The translations under genes were made by a program, and so were the position numbers. The notes beneath the pieces are model-generated. The model was not told the DNA's origin. It saw only the letters and a list, made by a program, of their open reading frames with translations, and searched no databases. This document shows, in pieces, positions 1 to 9,614 of a DNA stretch of 64,000 nucleotides. Position 1 is the first letter of the stretch. The number at the start of each line of letters is the position of its first letter. Origin of the DNA: Arthrobacter saudimassiliensis (GTDB lineage: Bacteria; Actinomycetota; Actinomycetes; Actinomycetales; Micrococcaceae); assembly GCA_900016675.1 (NCBI GenBank), contig LN483070.1, forward strand, positions 1,302,001 to 1,366,000. The letters are read 5' to 3'.

Positions 1-917
1 CGGTCGGTCAGGTCCACGACGTCGGAGATCCCGGCGAGCTTCTTGGAGGTGACGGCGTCCTTGATCTTCTCGATCACCTTTTCCGGGCCCACCATGTACG
101 GCAGTTCGGTGACCACCAGGCCGGTCCGCCGGGGGCTGATCTGTTCGATCTCCACCTTCGCGCGGGTCCGAAACGAACCGCGCCCGGTGGCGTAGGCGTC
201 TCGGATGCCGTCCAGGCCCACGATCCGTCCGCCGGAGGGCAGGTCCGGCCCGGGCACGAAGCGCATGACGTCTTCCAGCGTGGCGTCCGGGTGCAGGATC
301 AGGTGCCGCGCGGCGGCAATGACCTCGCCCAGGTTGTGCGGGGCCATGTTCGTGGCCATGCCGACGGCGATGCCGGAGGCGCCGTTGACCAAAAGGTTCG
401 GGAAGGCGGCCGGCAGCACCTCGGGCTGCTGCAGCTGGTTGTCGTAGTTCGGAACGAAGTCCACGACGTCTTCGTCGAGGTGGCTGGTCAGGGTCAGGGC
501 CGGGGCGGCCAGGCGTGCCTCGGTGTACCGGGCGGCGGCCGGGCCGTCGTCGAGCGAGCCGAAGTTGCCGTGGCCGTCGATCAGCGGCAGCCGCAGCGCC
601 CAGTCCTGCGCCATGCGGACCATCGCATCGTAGATGGCGGTGTCGCCGTGGGGGTGCAGCTTGCCCATCACCTCGCCCACCACGCGGGCGCTCTTGACGT
701 GTCCGCGGTCCGGGCGCAGGCCCATCTCCGCCATCATGTACAGGATGCGCCGCTGCACCGGCTTCAGGCCGTCACGGGCGTCGGGAAGCGCACGCGAGTA
801 GATCACCGAGTAGGCGTACTCCAGGAAGGAGCCCTCCATCTCGCTGGTCACGTCGATATCGACGATGTTCTCAGCGATCTGCTCGGGAGGATTGGACGGG
901 GAGGAGCGCCGGGCCAT
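1..917 (-). CDS. parC: DNA topoisomerase IV subunit A (ParC), 5' part only
   Basis: Breakage-reunion subunit of a type IIA topoisomerase that decatenates or relaxes chromosomes with its ATPase partner. Only the first 305 codons lie in the window; the rest runs off the left edge. Visible are the N-terminal winged-helix region with [19 protein letters not shown], the [17 protein letters not shown] stretch and the catalytic tyrosine Tyr131 in AARYTEARL. The wording [13 protein letters not shown] and [16 protein letters not shown] is that of the actinobacterial ParC-type protein rather than GyrA. The ATG at 917 gives the usual MARRS start followed by [16 protein letters not shown]. It is divergent from the GNAT fusion gene, 151 bases away. 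Confidence 0.93.
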   Translation of the reverse strand, partial: MARRSSPSNPPEQIAENIVDIDVTSEMEGSFLEYAYSVIYSRALPDARDGLKPVQRRILYMMAEMGLRPDRGHVKSARVVGEVMGKLHPHGDTAIYDAMVRMAQDWALRLPLIDGHGNFGSLDDGPAAARYTEARLAAPALTLTSHLDEDVVDFVPNYDNQLQQPEVLPAAFPNLLVNGASGIAVGMATNMAPHNLGEVIAAARHLILHPDATLEDVMRFVPGPDLPSGGRIVGLDGIRDAYATGRGSFRTRAKVEIEQISPRRTGLVVTELPYMVGPEKVIEKIKDAVTSKKLAGISDVVDLTD

Positions 918-1068
918 GCTGGGGTTGTGTCCTTGCGGTCGGTTGGGCGGCCCCGCCGGCGCCGGCCCGACATGCGCCGCGGCCCGCGGCGGCACGCCGG
1001 GGCCAGGCTGACGGACCCGCCCGGCAGGTTTGCTGACAGTGCGGGAAAAATCCCACTACCCTGAGTCT

Positions 1069-3765
1069 ATGGCGGACCAGGGACAGTACCCCGAACATTG
1101 GGAAGCGGACATCGTGTTGCGCGACGGCGGCACGGCCCACCTCCGGCCGGTGCATCCCGACGACGCCGAAGCGCTGCAGGCCTTCCACATGCGCCAGTCG
1201 CAGAACTCCATCTACCTGCGCTTTTTCACCTACAAGGCCAAGCTGAGCAGCCGGGAACTGGCCCGCTTCACCAAGGTCGACCACCGGGACCGGGTGGCGC
1301 TGGTGGTGACCATCGGCTCCGAGATCGTCGGCATCGGCCGGTATGACCGCCTCGACGACCCGGCCGAGGCCGAGGTTGCGTTCAATATCTCAGACGACCA
1401 CCAGGGCCGGGGCCTGGGCTCCATCCTGCTGGAGCACCTGGCCGACGCCGCCCGCGAAAACGGGATCCGCCGGTTCTCCGCCGAGGTGCTGCCCGAGAAC
1501 CGGAAGATGATCGGCGTCTTCGCCGACGCCGGCTACGAGGTGCGCCGCCACTTCGACGACGGCGTGATCGCCCTCGACTTCAACATCGACCCCACCGAGA
1601 AGTCCCGGGCGGTGATGGAAGCCCGCGAGCACCGCGCCGAGGCGCGCAGCGTCGCGGACCTGCTGGCGCCGTCGTCCCTGGCCGTGATCGGCGCCAGCCG
1701 GGAATGGGGCACGGTGGGCTACCAGCTGCTGGAGCACATCGTGGAGGGCGGCTTCAACGGCCCGGTCTACGCGGTCAACCCGGAGGCCTTCGAGCTGGCC
1801 GGCATGGTCTCCTACGCGCGGATCGCCGAAGTGCCGGAGCCGGTGCAGCTGGCCGTCATCGCGGTGCCCTATGAGCAGGTCCTGCCGGTCGTCGATGAGT
1901 GCGCCGCGGCCGGCGTGAAGGGCCTGCTGGTGGCCACCGCGGGATTCGCCGGCGACGGCGAACGCGGCCTGGCGCGGCAGCGGGAGCTGGTCCGGCGGGC
2001 CCGGGCGAACGGCATGCGCGTGGTCGGCCCGGCTTCGCTGGGCATGATCAACACCCGGCCCGGGGTATGCCTGAACGCGTCCATGGCGCCCGCGCTGCCG
2101 CCGCGCGGCGGGCTCGGCCTGTTCAGCCAGTCGGCCGCCATCGGCGTGCTGCTCTACGCCGCGGCGCAGCGGCGGTCCCTGGGCATCTCCTCGACCATTT
2201 CCGCCGGCAACCGGGCCGACGTGTCAGGCAACGACGCCATGCAGTACTGGGAGGACGACGCCGACACCCGCGTGGTGGGCCTGTACCTCGAATCGGTGGG
2301 CAACCCCCGCAAGTTCTCCCGGATCGCCCGCCGGCTGGCCATCTCCAAGCCGGTGATCGTCGCCAAGTCCGACGTCACCGGGCTGCGGCTGCCGCCCGGG
2401 CACGCCGTCCGCACGACCCAGGCCCCGCCCGGGGCGCTGGACGCCATGTTCCGCCAGTCCGGCGTGATCCGGGTGGACACCAACGAACAGCTCATGGACG
2501 TGGCGCAGATCGCCGTCAGCCAGCCGCTGCCGCGCGGTCGCCGGCTGGCGGTGTTCAGCAACTCCGCCGCCCTGGGCCGCGTGGTCGCGGACGCCGCCGT
2601 GTCGCTGGACCTTGAGGTGGCCCGGGTCGAGGCGGACCTGGAGCTGGACACCGGCATGAGCGTTGCCCTGCCGCAGCTGCGCGCCACCATCACCAAGGTG
2701 ATGGGCGACGACGCCGTCGACGCCGCCGTCGTGACGCTGCTGCCCTCGACGGGGCTGACCATGGACGCCATCGCCGACTGCCTCGCCGAATGCGTGGAGG
2801 AGCTCGGCAAGCCCGTGGTGGCCGCGTTCACCGGCATCATGGAACCGATGGCCCATGTGGAGGGCCTGCTCGCCACCCGCGACGACGGCGGCAACGGCCG
2901 CCAGCACGGGCTGCCCTGCTTCTCCAGCCCGGGCGCGGCCGTCAGTGCCCTGGCCGCCGTGATGCGGTACACGGAGTGGGCCTCCCGCGAGCACGGCCAC
3001 TTCGTGGAACCGGAGAACACCGACCCGGCGGCGGCCCAGGAACTGATCGACGCGCTGATGGACCAGGTGCCGGGGGACCGGCTGATGCGCCTGGACGCCG
3101 CGCAGACGGCACAGCTGCTGAGCTGCTACGGGGTCTCCGTGCTGCCTTCCGTTCCGTTCCGGACCGCCGACGAGGCCGTGGCCGCCGCCGACCGGCTGGG
3201 CTGGCCGGTGGCGATCAAGACCATGGACGAGCACCTGCGCCACCGCCTGGACCTGGGCGGGGTGCGCCTGAACATCTCCACGCCGGAATCGCTGCGCCGC
3301 AACATCGAGCACATGCACCAGGCCCTGGCCCCGTACGGCAGCTTCGAGCTGGAGGTGCAGGCGATGGCGCCCACCGGGCAGGGCTGCACCATCCGCGCCA
3401 TCGAGGATCCGCTGCTCGGCCCGGTGCTGTCCTTCGGGCTGGCCGGCGATGCGGTGAACCTGCTGGACGACTGGGCACACGGCATTCCGCCGCTGACCGA
3501 CGTCGACGTCGCGGACCTGATCCGTGCCCCGCGGGCCTCGAGCAAGCTGTTCGGCTACCAGGGCCTGCCGCCGGCCGACGTCGGGGCCCTCGAGGACCTG
3601 GTGGCGCGCCTGGCCCTGCTCAAGGACGAGCACCCGCAGGTGGCCCTGCTGGAGATCAACCCGGTCCTGGTGTCCGGGAACGGGGTGACGGTGCTCAGCG
3701 CGGACATCCGGCTGGGCAACCCGCAGCGGCGCACCGACAGCGCCAGGCGGGCGCTGCGCGGCTGA
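1069..3765 (+). CDS. GNAT acetyltransferase fused to acyl-CoA synthetase-like (NDP-forming) domains, Pat-type
   Basis: 898 residues. Residues about 10-165 are a GNAT domain (YLRFF, then EVAFNISDDHQGRGLGSILL, the acetyl-CoA loop). From about 185 follow a CoA-binding Rossmann domain (LAVIGASREWGTVGYQLLEH), succinyl-CoA-ligase-like flavodoxin domains (GLFSQSAAIG, ISAGNRADVSGND) and a C-terminal ATP-grasp half (WPVAIKTMDEHLRHRLDLGG ending in LLEINPVLV). This order, GNAT first, is known from actinobacterial protein lysine acetyltransferases that control acetyl-CoA synthetase. At the place where ADP-forming synthetases carry the phosphorylated histidine of an SHTGALAG-type motif, this protein reads QAPPGALD, so the ligase part is probably regulatory. 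I chose the ATG at 1069; an in-frame upstream start at 1030 adds 13 residues unlike the family. Confidence 0.86.
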   Translation: MADQGQYPEHWEADIVLRDGGTAHLRPVHPDDAEALQAFHMRQSQNSIYLRFFTYKAKLSSRELARFTKVDHRDRVALVVTIGSEIVGIGRYDRLDDPAEAEVAFNISDDHQGRGLGSILLEHLADAARENGIRRFSAEVLPENRKMIGVFADAGYEVRRHFDDGVIALDFNIDPTEKSRAVMEAREHRAEARSVADLLAPSSLAVIGASREWGTVGYQLLEHIVEGGFNGPVYAVNPEAFELAGMVSYARIAEVPEPVQLAVIAVPYEQVLPVVDECAAAGVKGLLVATAGFAGDGERGLARQRELVRRARANGMRVVGPASLGMINTRPGVCLNASMAPALPPRGGLGLFSQSAAIGVLLYAAAQRRSLGISSTISAGNRADVSGNDAMQYWEDDADTRVVGLYLESVGNPRKFSRIARRLAISKPVIVAKSDVTGLRLPPGHAVRTTQAPPGALDAMFRQSGVIRVDTNEQLMDVAQIAVSQPLPRGRRLAVFSNSAALGRVVADAAVSLDLEVARVEADLELDTGMSVALPQLRATITKVMGDDAVDAAVVTLLPSTGLTMDAIADCLAECVEELGKPVVAAFTGIMEPMAHVEGLLATRDDGGNGRQHGLPCFSSPGAAVSALAAVMRYTEWASREHGHFVEPENTDPAAAQELIDALMDQVPGDRLMRLDAAQTAQLLSCYGVSVLPSVPFRTADEAVAAADRLGWPVAIKTMDEHLRHRLDLGGVRLNISTPESLRRNIEHMHQALAPYGSFELEVQAMAPTGQGCTIRAIEDPLLGPVLSFGLAGDAVNLLDDWAHGIPPLTDVDVADLIRAPRASSKLFGYQGLPPADVGALEDLVARLALLKDEHPQVALLEINPVLVSGNGVTVLSADIRLGNPQRRTDSARRALRG

Positions 3766-3846
3766 GCGGGGCTCCGGCGGCGCGGCTGCCCACAGCCCGG
3801 CGCGTCCGTTTAGGTGATGGGGGCCGGCACGGGGGAAACTGGTTGC

Positions 3847-4512
3847 ATGGCTCCGCTACTTTCCGCTGCCCGACGCAGCCTCGACGCTTCGATCGAACGG
3901 GCGGGTTTCTACCCGACCCTGCTGGCCGACGTCGTCCATGACGCCCTGGACGACCGCGAGCCGCTCTCGCACCTGATCCACCTGGAAACCCATTTCGACC
4001 GCACCGAGGTGCACCGGCACATCACCGTGCTCGTGCTCACCGAGGACATGCTGGTGGTCACCCATGTCGATGACCAGCAGCTGGATGACGCGGGCGAGCA
4101 GATGATGGCCCAGGTCTCCACCGAGTCGGTGCCCGTGGCGCAGATCCGCTCCGTCGTCCTGGGCTACATCTACGCCCAGCCGCAGAACTACAAGCCGTCC
4201 GACCAGGCCCGCGAGCTCACCCTGGCCATTGCCTGGTCCGGCGGCCAGCGACTGGACGTGGGCCCGGCCGGCTGCGCCGACCCCCAGTGCGACGCCGACC
4301 ACGGCTACACCGGCACCGTCGCCCAGGAGGACATCGTCCTGCGGGTCAGCGCCGAGGCCGACGGGCTGCAGGCGGTGCAGAACGCCAAGGCGTTCGCCCG
4401 GGCGCTGCGCAAGGTCAACACCGACGCCACCACGGCGGCGCGGCCGCTCGACGCCGGGCTGGACCGCCGGATGCCCGGCGTGCGGTTCAACCGCGGCCAC
4501 CACCAGCGGTAG
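3847..4512 (+). CDS. DUF5998 family protein
   Basis: 221 residues, soluble, function unknown. The start AARRSLDASIERAGFYP followed by LLADVVHDALDDRE and HLIHLETHFDRTEVHRHITVL is the pattern of the DUF5998 family of actinobacteria. The ATG at 3847 gives the expected N-terminus. Four cysteine/histidine residues in the stretch GCADPQCDADHGYTG could bind a metal, but this is only a suggestion. The next gene begins five bases after its stop, so the two are translationally linked; the same pairing of DUF5998 with a phosphodiesterase-like gene is usual in Arthrobacter relatives. Confidence 0.82.
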   Translation: MAPLLSAARRSLDASIERAGFYPTLLADVVHDALDDREPLSHLIHLETHFDRTEVHRHITVLVLTEDMLVVTHVDDQQLDDAGEQMMAQVSTESVPVAQIRSVVLGYIYAQPQNYKPSDQARELTLAIAWSGGQRLDVGPAGCADPQCDADHGYTGTVAQEDIVLRVSAEADGLQAVQNAKAFARALRKVNTDATTAARPLDAGLDRRMPGVRFNRGHHQR

Positions 4513-4517
4513 CGGCG

Positions 4518-5693
4518 GTGCTCCAGGACACCGGTTCAGCCCAGGACCTGCCGGCGGCACCGCGGTTCGGTTCCCGGACCGTCGCGGAGGTGCTCTCCAG
4601 CGCGGCCGCCGTCGTCGGTGTGCCCGGATTCGCCAACGCGCTGGCGCTGCCGTCCGCCCGCCGGGTCTGCGTGGTGATGGTCGACGGCCTCGGCCAGTCC
4701 CTGCTGCGGCAGCGGGCCGGCCACGCCCCGTTCCTGCGCGGCCTGGCCTCCACCGGCCGGACGCTCTCGGCGGCCTTTCCCACCACGACGGCGGCGTCGC
4801 TGGCCTCGCTCGGCACCGGGCTGCCGCCCGGACGGCACGGCATGGTCGGCTACGACGTGCTGGACCCGGAGCAGGACCGCGTGGTCAACCAGCTCGGCGG
4901 CTGGGATCCGGGGGTGGATCCGGCAGCCTGGCAGCCCCACCCGACCGTCTTTGAACGCGCCGAGCAGCACGTGCCCACGGTGACCGTCTCGCTGCCGCGG
5001 TTTGCCGATTCGGCCATGACGCGGGCGGCGCTGCGCGGAGGCCGGTTCATCTCCGCGGAGGGGACGCATGCCCGGGTCGCCGCCGCCGCGGAGGCGCTGG
5101 CGTCCGAGAAGAGCATGCTGATGTACCTGTACTGGAACGAGCTGGACAAGGCCGGGCACCGGTACGGCTGCCAGTCGGGCCGCTGGGGGGACCAGCTGGA
5201 GGAGCTCGACGGCGCGCTGCGCACCCTGGTCCGCCGGGTGCCGGCGGACACCCTGGTGGTCCTGACCGCCGACCACGGCATGCTCGACGTCGAGGCCCGG
5301 CACCGGTACGACTTTTCGGCCGACCCGGAACTGGTGGCCGGGGTCCGGCACACCGCAGGGGAGCCGCGGATGCTTCACCTCTACCTGGAGCCCGACGCCA
5401 CCGAAGCCCACCGCGACGCGCTGCTCGCGGCGTGGCGGCGCGCCTACGGCAGCCGGGCGTGGATCCTCACCCGGGACCAGGCACTGGCGGCCGGCCTCTT
5501 CGGCGCCGGGGTCGATCCGGCCGTCCGGCCGCGGATCGGCGACGTGCTGGTGGCCGCGCGGGAACCGATCGCACTGTTCGACACCCGCCGGCAGCCCGGG
5601 ACCGCCCTCGAGATGGTGGGCTATCACGGATCGCTGACCAGGGCCGAGCGTGAGGTTCCGCTGCTGACCCTGGCGGTTCCGGGCCGCCGCTGA
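4518..5693 (+). CDS. Alkaline phosphatase superfamily protein (nucleotide pyrophosphatase/phosphodiesterase type)
   Basis: 391 residues from a GTG start placed five bases after the DUF5998 stop. The metal-binding and catalytic pattern of type I phosphodiesterases is present: VVMVDGLGQSLL near the start, the nucleophile segment FPTTTAASLASLGTGLPPG (Thr89-Thr91), GRHGMVGYDVLDP, YWNELDKAGHRYG, and LTADHGMLD for the second metal site. It should hydrolyse a phosphodiester or pyrophosphate bond; the substrate cannot be told. No signal peptide or membrane segment is evident, so it is probably cytoplasmic. The frame is open further upstream within the DUF5998 gene, but that part is the other gene read out of frame. 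Confidence 0.85.
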   Translation: MLQDTGSAQDLPAAPRFGSRTVAEVLSSAAAVVGVPGFANALALPSARRVCVVMVDGLGQSLLRQRAGHAPFLRGLASTGRTLSAAFPTTTAASLASLGTGLPPGRHGMVGYDVLDPEQDRVVNQLGGWDPGVDPAAWQPHPTVFERAEQHVPTVTVSLPRFADSAMTRAALRGGRFISAEGTHARVAAAAEALASEKSMLMYLYWNELDKAGHRYGCQSGRWGDQLEELDGALRTLVRRVPADTLVVLTADHGMLDVEARHRYDFSADPELVAGVRHTAGEPRMLHLYLEPDATEAHRDALLAAWRRAYGSRAWILTRDQALAAGLFGAGVDPAVRPRIGDVLVAAREPIALFDTRRQPGTALEMVGYHGSLTRAEREVPLLTLAVPGRR

Positions 5694-5742
5694 CCGGACC
5701 GGAACGCTCCGGCCGGCGGCTCCCACGGCGGCTCACGGTGCC

Positions 5743-5773
5743 GGCGCCGCCGGCCCTGTTCGGCCGGCGCGCC
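5743..5773. terminator. Hairpin between convergent genes
   Basis: GCCGGCC (5749-5755) pairs with GGCCGGC (5762-5768) around a 6-base loop, and the stem extends outward with one bulge. It lies between the phosphodiesterase-like gene and sepH, which converge, so it could serve both. Confidence 0.5.
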
Positions 5774-5782
5774 TGCGACCGG

Positions 5783-7111
5783 TCAGTCGCTCTTGGTGCC
5801 GAAAACGATCTCGTCCCAGCTGGGCACGGAGGAGCGCTTGGGCTTGATCGTCCGGCGCTCCCGGGCGTTTTCCTCGCCGCGGCGTCCGCTGCGGGCCTCT
5901 TCGGCCTCCTCGTGCCCGGGCGCCGGCTCAACCTTGTCCCAGGGGAAGCCGCCGCTGCGGGCCCCGGCCCGTGCCGGTGCCGGCTCCGCGCGGTCCGCCG
6001 CCGGCTGGACGGCTTCTTCCTCAGCCTGGTCCTCCGCGCTGTCCGCTTCATCGCGGCCGGTGTCGGCGGGTTCGGCGGGCTCCGCGGGGACGGCGGCGCG
6101 ACGGCGGAAGGGCCGTGCGAGGAGGGTGATCTCACGCGTCGGTTCGCTGCCGGCCGGCAGGTGCAGCGGATCGGCCTCATCGGCGTCGTCGGCCGGGGTC
6201 ACCAGGTTGAGGCGGCCGGTGCGCGGAGCGGCCGTTCCGTCGTCATCGGGTGCCTGGCCCGGGCGCGGATGGGCAGCGGGAATGCTGCCCTTGGCGAGCA
6301 TGGCCGCCAGGGCGTCATCGGCGTCCTCATCCGCTCCGAGCCGCTGGCCTCGCCGGGAGCGCAGGACGCTGAGCAGGTTGTCGGTGTCGTCGGGATCGGC
6401 GCCCTCGGCCTCCGATTCCGCTTCGATGTCGAACACCCGGTCCGCCACGGCCGAGAGCCGGCGGGCGGGAACGGGGGAGTCCAGCGGCTCCAGCTCGCTG
6501 AGCAGCTGGGCCCAACGGTTGGCGTTGGAGACGCTGCGCCGCAGCGGGCTGAAGATCCACTTGGCGGGAGGCTCCTCGCCCACGGAGACCGCGGAGTCCT
6601 CCGGCAGGGAGAAACCGGCCACCACTTCCCAGGAATTGTCCGGACGCCGCCAGGCGTCCCACTCCACGTCTTCGGGGTCCACCGCGAAATCGCGCAGCCG
6701 GTAGGCGACCATCTCGCCCAGGCTGACCGGACGCTCGCCGAACGCCGTCCGGTGCCGTTCGCCGGGAGCGGCGCCGGGGGCAGCAACCTCCACGCCCTGG
6801 GCCTGACGGGCAATGTAGTCCCGCTCGGCCCGGACCGGGCCTTCGTAGCGCAGCACGTGGGCCAGGTCGTGTCCCGAAAGGCGGGCAACCTCCTCGGCGC
6901 TGGCGCCGGCGCGGATGCGGGCCTGGATGTCGCGGGGCGTCATGGTGGGGCCGTCGGACGGCTCGCCCGCCTGGACGGGCCGATGCGTCGGGCGGTTGGC
7001 GGCAACCCGAAGCGCCTCATCGATGCGCAGCCGGAAGGTTTCGCCGCCCTTGCCGCTGAGCAGCAGGTGCTCCCCATCTTCGTGGACCCCGACGAGCCGC
7101 AGATCCTGCAT
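5783..7111 (-). CDS. sepH: SepH-like cell division regulator (DUF3071)
   Basis: 442 residues. The N-terminus MQDLRLVGVHEDGEHLLL begins a DUF3071 domain whose helix-turn-helix is visible at about residues 57-95 (TMTPRDIQARIRAGA then SAEEVARLSGHDLAHVLRYE). The rest is an acidic, low-complexity tail ending in FPWDKVEP and a basic patch near the end. SepH of Streptomyces binds FtsZ and stimulates its assembly; the same role is inferred here. The ATG at 7111 is preceded by GGAGG at a suitable distance, while the longer open frame to 7150 adds residues not in the family. Confidence 0.85.
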   Translation of the reverse strand: MQDLRLVGVHEDGEHLLLSGKGGETFRLRIDEALRVAANRPTHRPVQAGEPSDGPTMTPRDIQARIRAGASAEEVARLSGHDLAHVLRYEGPVRAERDYIARQAQGVEVAAPGAAPGERHRTAFGERPVSLGEMVAYRLRDFAVDPEDVEWDAWRRPDNSWEVVAGFSLPEDSAVSVGEEPPAKWIFSPLRRSVSNANRWAQLLSELEPLDSPVPARRLSAVADRVFDIEAESEAEGADPDDTDNLLSVLRSRRGQRLGADEDADDALAAMLAKGSIPAAHPRPGQAPDDDGTAAPRTGRLNLVTPADDADEADPLHLPAGSEPTREITLLARPFRRRAAVPAEPAEPADTGRDEADSAEDQAEEEAVQPAADRAEPAPARAGARSGGFPWDKVEPAPGHEEAEEARSGRRGEENARERRTIKPKRSSVPSWDEIVFGTKSD

Positions 7112-7413
7112 GAAAAATCCTCCAGCCGGTAACAAGTTCCTTCTTGACACAATGCCATTTTCCGGGGGGAAAACCTACGCTTTGCCCGGGTGTGGCGCGG
7201 ATCCGCGGGCCCGCCCGGGGCAGGGCAGGTGATCCGGGCCGCCGGCCGGCGCCTCGTTGCTCACAAACTCCAATAAATGGCTCACACCGGGCACGAAGCG
7301 GAGAGGGACCGCGTTGTACTCCTCAGCCGCTTCGGGTCCGCCAGGTCCGGGGGCGGCCGGCTGCGGCGCAGGTGCGCCGCCGTCCCGACTCCAAGGAACG
7401 CTGAGAACGGATT
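7112..7413. other. Divergent intergenic region between sepH and DUF4193 gene
   Basis: About 300 bases without a gene I can support. It holds a TTGACA hexamer at 7144-7149 and just after it an inverted repeat TTTTCC-GGGG-GGAAAA (7158-7173), which could be a promoter with an operator for either direction. No clear -10 hexamer sits at the right distance on the plus strand. The remainder is GC-rich and I see no other structure. Confidence 0.35.
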
Positions 7414-7713
7414 ATGGCAACAGACTACGACGCTCCGCGGAAGTCCGAAGAGGACATCAAGGAGGACTCCCTCGAGGAGCTCAAGACCCGCCGCACCGAG
7501 ACCCGGTCTGCGGTGGTGGACGAAGACGAAGCGGAGGCGGCGGACGCCTACGAGCTGCCGGGAGCGGACCTCTCCGGCGAAGAGCTGCTGGTCCGCGTGC
7601 TTCCGGCGCAGTCGGACGAATTCACCTGCGCCTCATGCTTCCTGGTCCGGCACCGCTCGCAGATAGCGGCCGAAAAGGACGGCCTGCTCTACTGCAGCGA
7701 CTGCGCGGGCTGA
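7414..7713 (+). CDS. DUF4193 domain protein, small zinc-ribbon-like
   Basis: 99 residues. The family signature is complete: the N-terminus MATDYDAPRKSEEDIKEDS, an acidic middle, and two CxxC pairs, TCASC (Cys72, Cys75) and YCSDC (Cys94, Cys97), that probably bind one zinc. DUF4193 proteins are small, soluble and widespread in actinobacteria; their role is unknown. It is the first gene right of sepH and stands alone, facing the convergent DUF3093 gene. Confidence 0.9.
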   Translation: MATDYDAPRKSEEDIKEDSLEELKTRRTETRSAVVDEDEAEAADAYELPGADLSGEELLVRVLPAQSDEFTCASCFLVRHRSQIAAEKDGLLYCSDCAG

Positions 7714-7738
7714 CGCCGGCGCGCCCGGCCGCCGCAGC

Positions 7739-8215
7739 CTAGTCCCGGCGGCCGGTCCGCAGGGCCGCCGCGAGCTGTTCGGGGCGGCGCGTGGAGGTCA
7801 GCCAGTAGGGCGTGCGGTCCGCGGGGTCGGTGATTTCGATCCGCACCACGGGGGAGATCCATCCCCGGATGCACAGGTAGGCGATGCCGTTCAGGCGGGT
7901 GCCCCGCTCGGCCGTGGCTTCGTCGCCGGTGAAGGCCTCGACGTCGCCCACGAAGCGGCGCTCGATCTGCGCGCGCCCGACCCGCAGGGTCGTCGGGGTC
8001 ACCTCGATCACCGGGGTGGAGAGCAGCAGCAGCACCGTCATGATGATCGCCGCCACGATCGCCGCAATGATCCCCGCCTCCAGGCTGATGGGCACGAACA
8101 CCAGCACGCACGAGGCGGCGATGCCGGCCACGACCACCCAGATCCAGAACGACGGCAGCAGCCGTTCGGTGTAGATCGGGGCGGTGGGGGAGGTCTGCTG
8201 TGCGGAGTTGGACAT
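7739..8215 (-). CDS. DUF3093 family membrane protein
   Basis: 158 residues from the ATG at 8215. Two membrane segments lie near the N-terminus (FWIWVVVAGIAASCVLVFV and a second at about residues 45-65, IIAAIVAAIIMTVLLLL), followed by a soluble domain with TPTTLRVGRAQIERRFVGDV and a WISPVVRIEITDPAD segment. This is the layout of DUF3093, a PH-like domain on a membrane anchor, found next to dut in actinobacteria. Function unknown. It converges on the DUF4193 gene and diverges from dut. Confidence 0.85.
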   Translation of the reverse strand: MSNSAQQTSPTAPIYTERLLPSFWIWVVVAGIAASCVLVFVPISLEAGIIAAIVAAIIMTVLLLLSTPVIEVTPTTLRVGRAQIERRFVGDVEAFTGDEATAERGTRLNGIAYLCIRGWISPVVRIEITDPADRTPYWLTSTRRPEQLAAALRTGRRD

Positions 8216-8399
8216 GGTCCCAGCATCCCACCTCGGCCGCAGGATTTCATATCGGACCGCCGGGGCCGGGCGCTGCCGGTGCCGCCCGGCACCGGGCCGG
8301 TGAAGGCCGAGGCTGCGGCCGGCCGGACCGGCTAAAGTAGGGTGCTGCGGCCGCGTGCCGCGGCCACGCTCGGTACGACAAGGCAGGAACAGGCACAAA

Positions 8400-8876
8400 A
8401 TGACGGCTACGGACTCCGGTGCCACCATGACGGTGAAGTTGAAGATGCTCGACGACGGCCTCGCGGCCCCCGCCTACGCCCACCCGGGCGACGCAGGCGC
8501 GGACCTGTGCACCCGTGAGGACTTCACCCTCGGACCGGGGGAGCGCCGGCTGGTCCCGACGGGCGTCAGCATCGCCCTGCCGTTCGGCTATGTCGCCCTG
8601 GTGCACCCCCGTTCGGGGCTGGCTGCCAGGCACGGCGTCACCGTCCTCAACGCGCCGGGAACCGTCGATGCGGGGTATCGGGGTGAAATCTCGGTCACAC
8701 TGGTGAATACGGACCGAACGGAGCCGGTCAGCTTCCGCCGCGGCGACCGGATCGCCCAGCTGCTGATCCAGCGGGTGGAGACCGTCCGGTTCGACACCGT
8801 GGATGAGCTGGACGGCACGGCGCGCGGCGCCGGCGGATTCGGCTCCACCGGCGGCTTCGGCGCAGGTCCGCGCTAG
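8400..8876 (+). CDS. dut: dUTP diphosphatase
   Basis: 158 residues. Hydrolyses dUTP to dUMP and pyrophosphate, keeping uracil out of DNA and feeding dTMP synthesis; trimeric family. All five motifs are present: GDAGADL (residues 30-36), [11 protein letters not shown] (69-79), [11 protein letters not shown] (87-97, with the catalytic Asp90), GDRIAQLLI (115-123) and the C-terminal [10 protein letters not shown] (142-151). The ATG at 8400 has an AGGCAGGA stretch upstream; an in-frame ATG at 8355 adds 15 basic residues not expected. Confidence 0.95.
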   Translation: MTATDSGATMTVKLKMLDDGLAAPAYAHPGDAGADLCTREDFTLGPGERRLVPTGVSIALPFGYVALVHPRSGLAARHGVTVLNAPGTVDAGYRGEISVTLVNTDRTEPVSFRRGDRIAQLLIQRVETVRFDTVDELDGTARGAGGFGSTGGFGAGPR

Positions 8877-8918
8877 CCCCGGACCACTGGTCCCACCCAC
8901 TACGGAAAGGAACCGGCC

Positions 8919-9614
8919 ATGGCATTTGGGCGCCGGAAGAAGAACGCGGAGCGCCGGCCTGACGAGGCTGCCGCAGTCCCCTCGGACAGCGAAACCGAAG
9001 AGCACGACGACGACGCCGTCGGTCCCTGGGATGAAGCGGACCGGCCCGGCGAGGAGGGCTACATCGACCTCGGAGCCCTGCGGATCGCGGCCACCCAGGG
9101 GCTGCAGCTGCGCCTGGAAGTGGAGGAACGCAGCCAGCGCGTCGTGGCCGTGACCCTGGACTTCGAAGGCTCCAGCCTGCAGCTGCAGGCCTTTGCCGCA
9201 CCCCGTTCCGAGCAGCTGTGGGACGAGATCCGCGGCCAGATCAGCGCCTCCGTCGCGTCGCAGGGCGGCACCGTCGACGAGCTGGAGGGCCCGTTCGGCA
9301 CCCAGCTGCTGGCCAAGGTTCCGGCGCAGGCCCAGGACGGCTCCCGCGGTTTCCGGGTGGCCCGCTTCGTGGGCGTGGACGGACCCCGCTGGTTCCTGCG
9401 CGGCGTCTTCGGCGGACCCGCCGCCGTGGACCCGAAGGCGGCGGCCGCCCTCGAAGACGTCTTCCGCAACGTGGTCGTGGTCCGCGGGGAACAGCCGCTG
9501 CCGCCGCGGGACCTGCTGCAGCTGCGCCTGCCCCGTGACGCCTCGCCGCTGCCGCGCCGCAAGGAACCGCCGGTTCCGCCGCAGCGCGGCCCGGAGATCA
9601 CCACCATTGGCTGA
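8919..9614 (+). CDS. DUF3710 domain protein
   Basis: 231 residues. Starts MAFGRRKK, then an acidic stretch, then the DUF3710 domain (YIDLGALRIAATQGLQLRLE, FVGVDGPRWFLRGVFGG). Soluble, function unknown. It always sits next to dut in actinobacteria. The start has GGAAAGGA upstream. Its last codons overlap the TTG start of the following OB-fold gene, so translation is coupled. Confidence 0.88.
   Translation: MAFGRRKKNAERRPDEAAAVPSDSETEEHDDDAVGPWDEADRPGEEGYIDLGALRIAATQGLQLRLEVEERSQRVVAVTLDFEGSSLQLQAFAAPRSEQLWDEIRGQISASVASQGGTVDELEGPFGTQLLAKVPAQAQDGSRGFRVARFVGVDGPRWFLRGVFGGPAAVDPKAAAALEDVFRNVVVVRGEQPLPPRDLLQLRLPRDASPLPRRKEPPVPPQRGPEITTIG

Noticed and set aside
918-1068. Earlier start (1030) for the GNAT fusion
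   Set aside because: The extra 13 residues do not fit the family and no ribosome site is better there.
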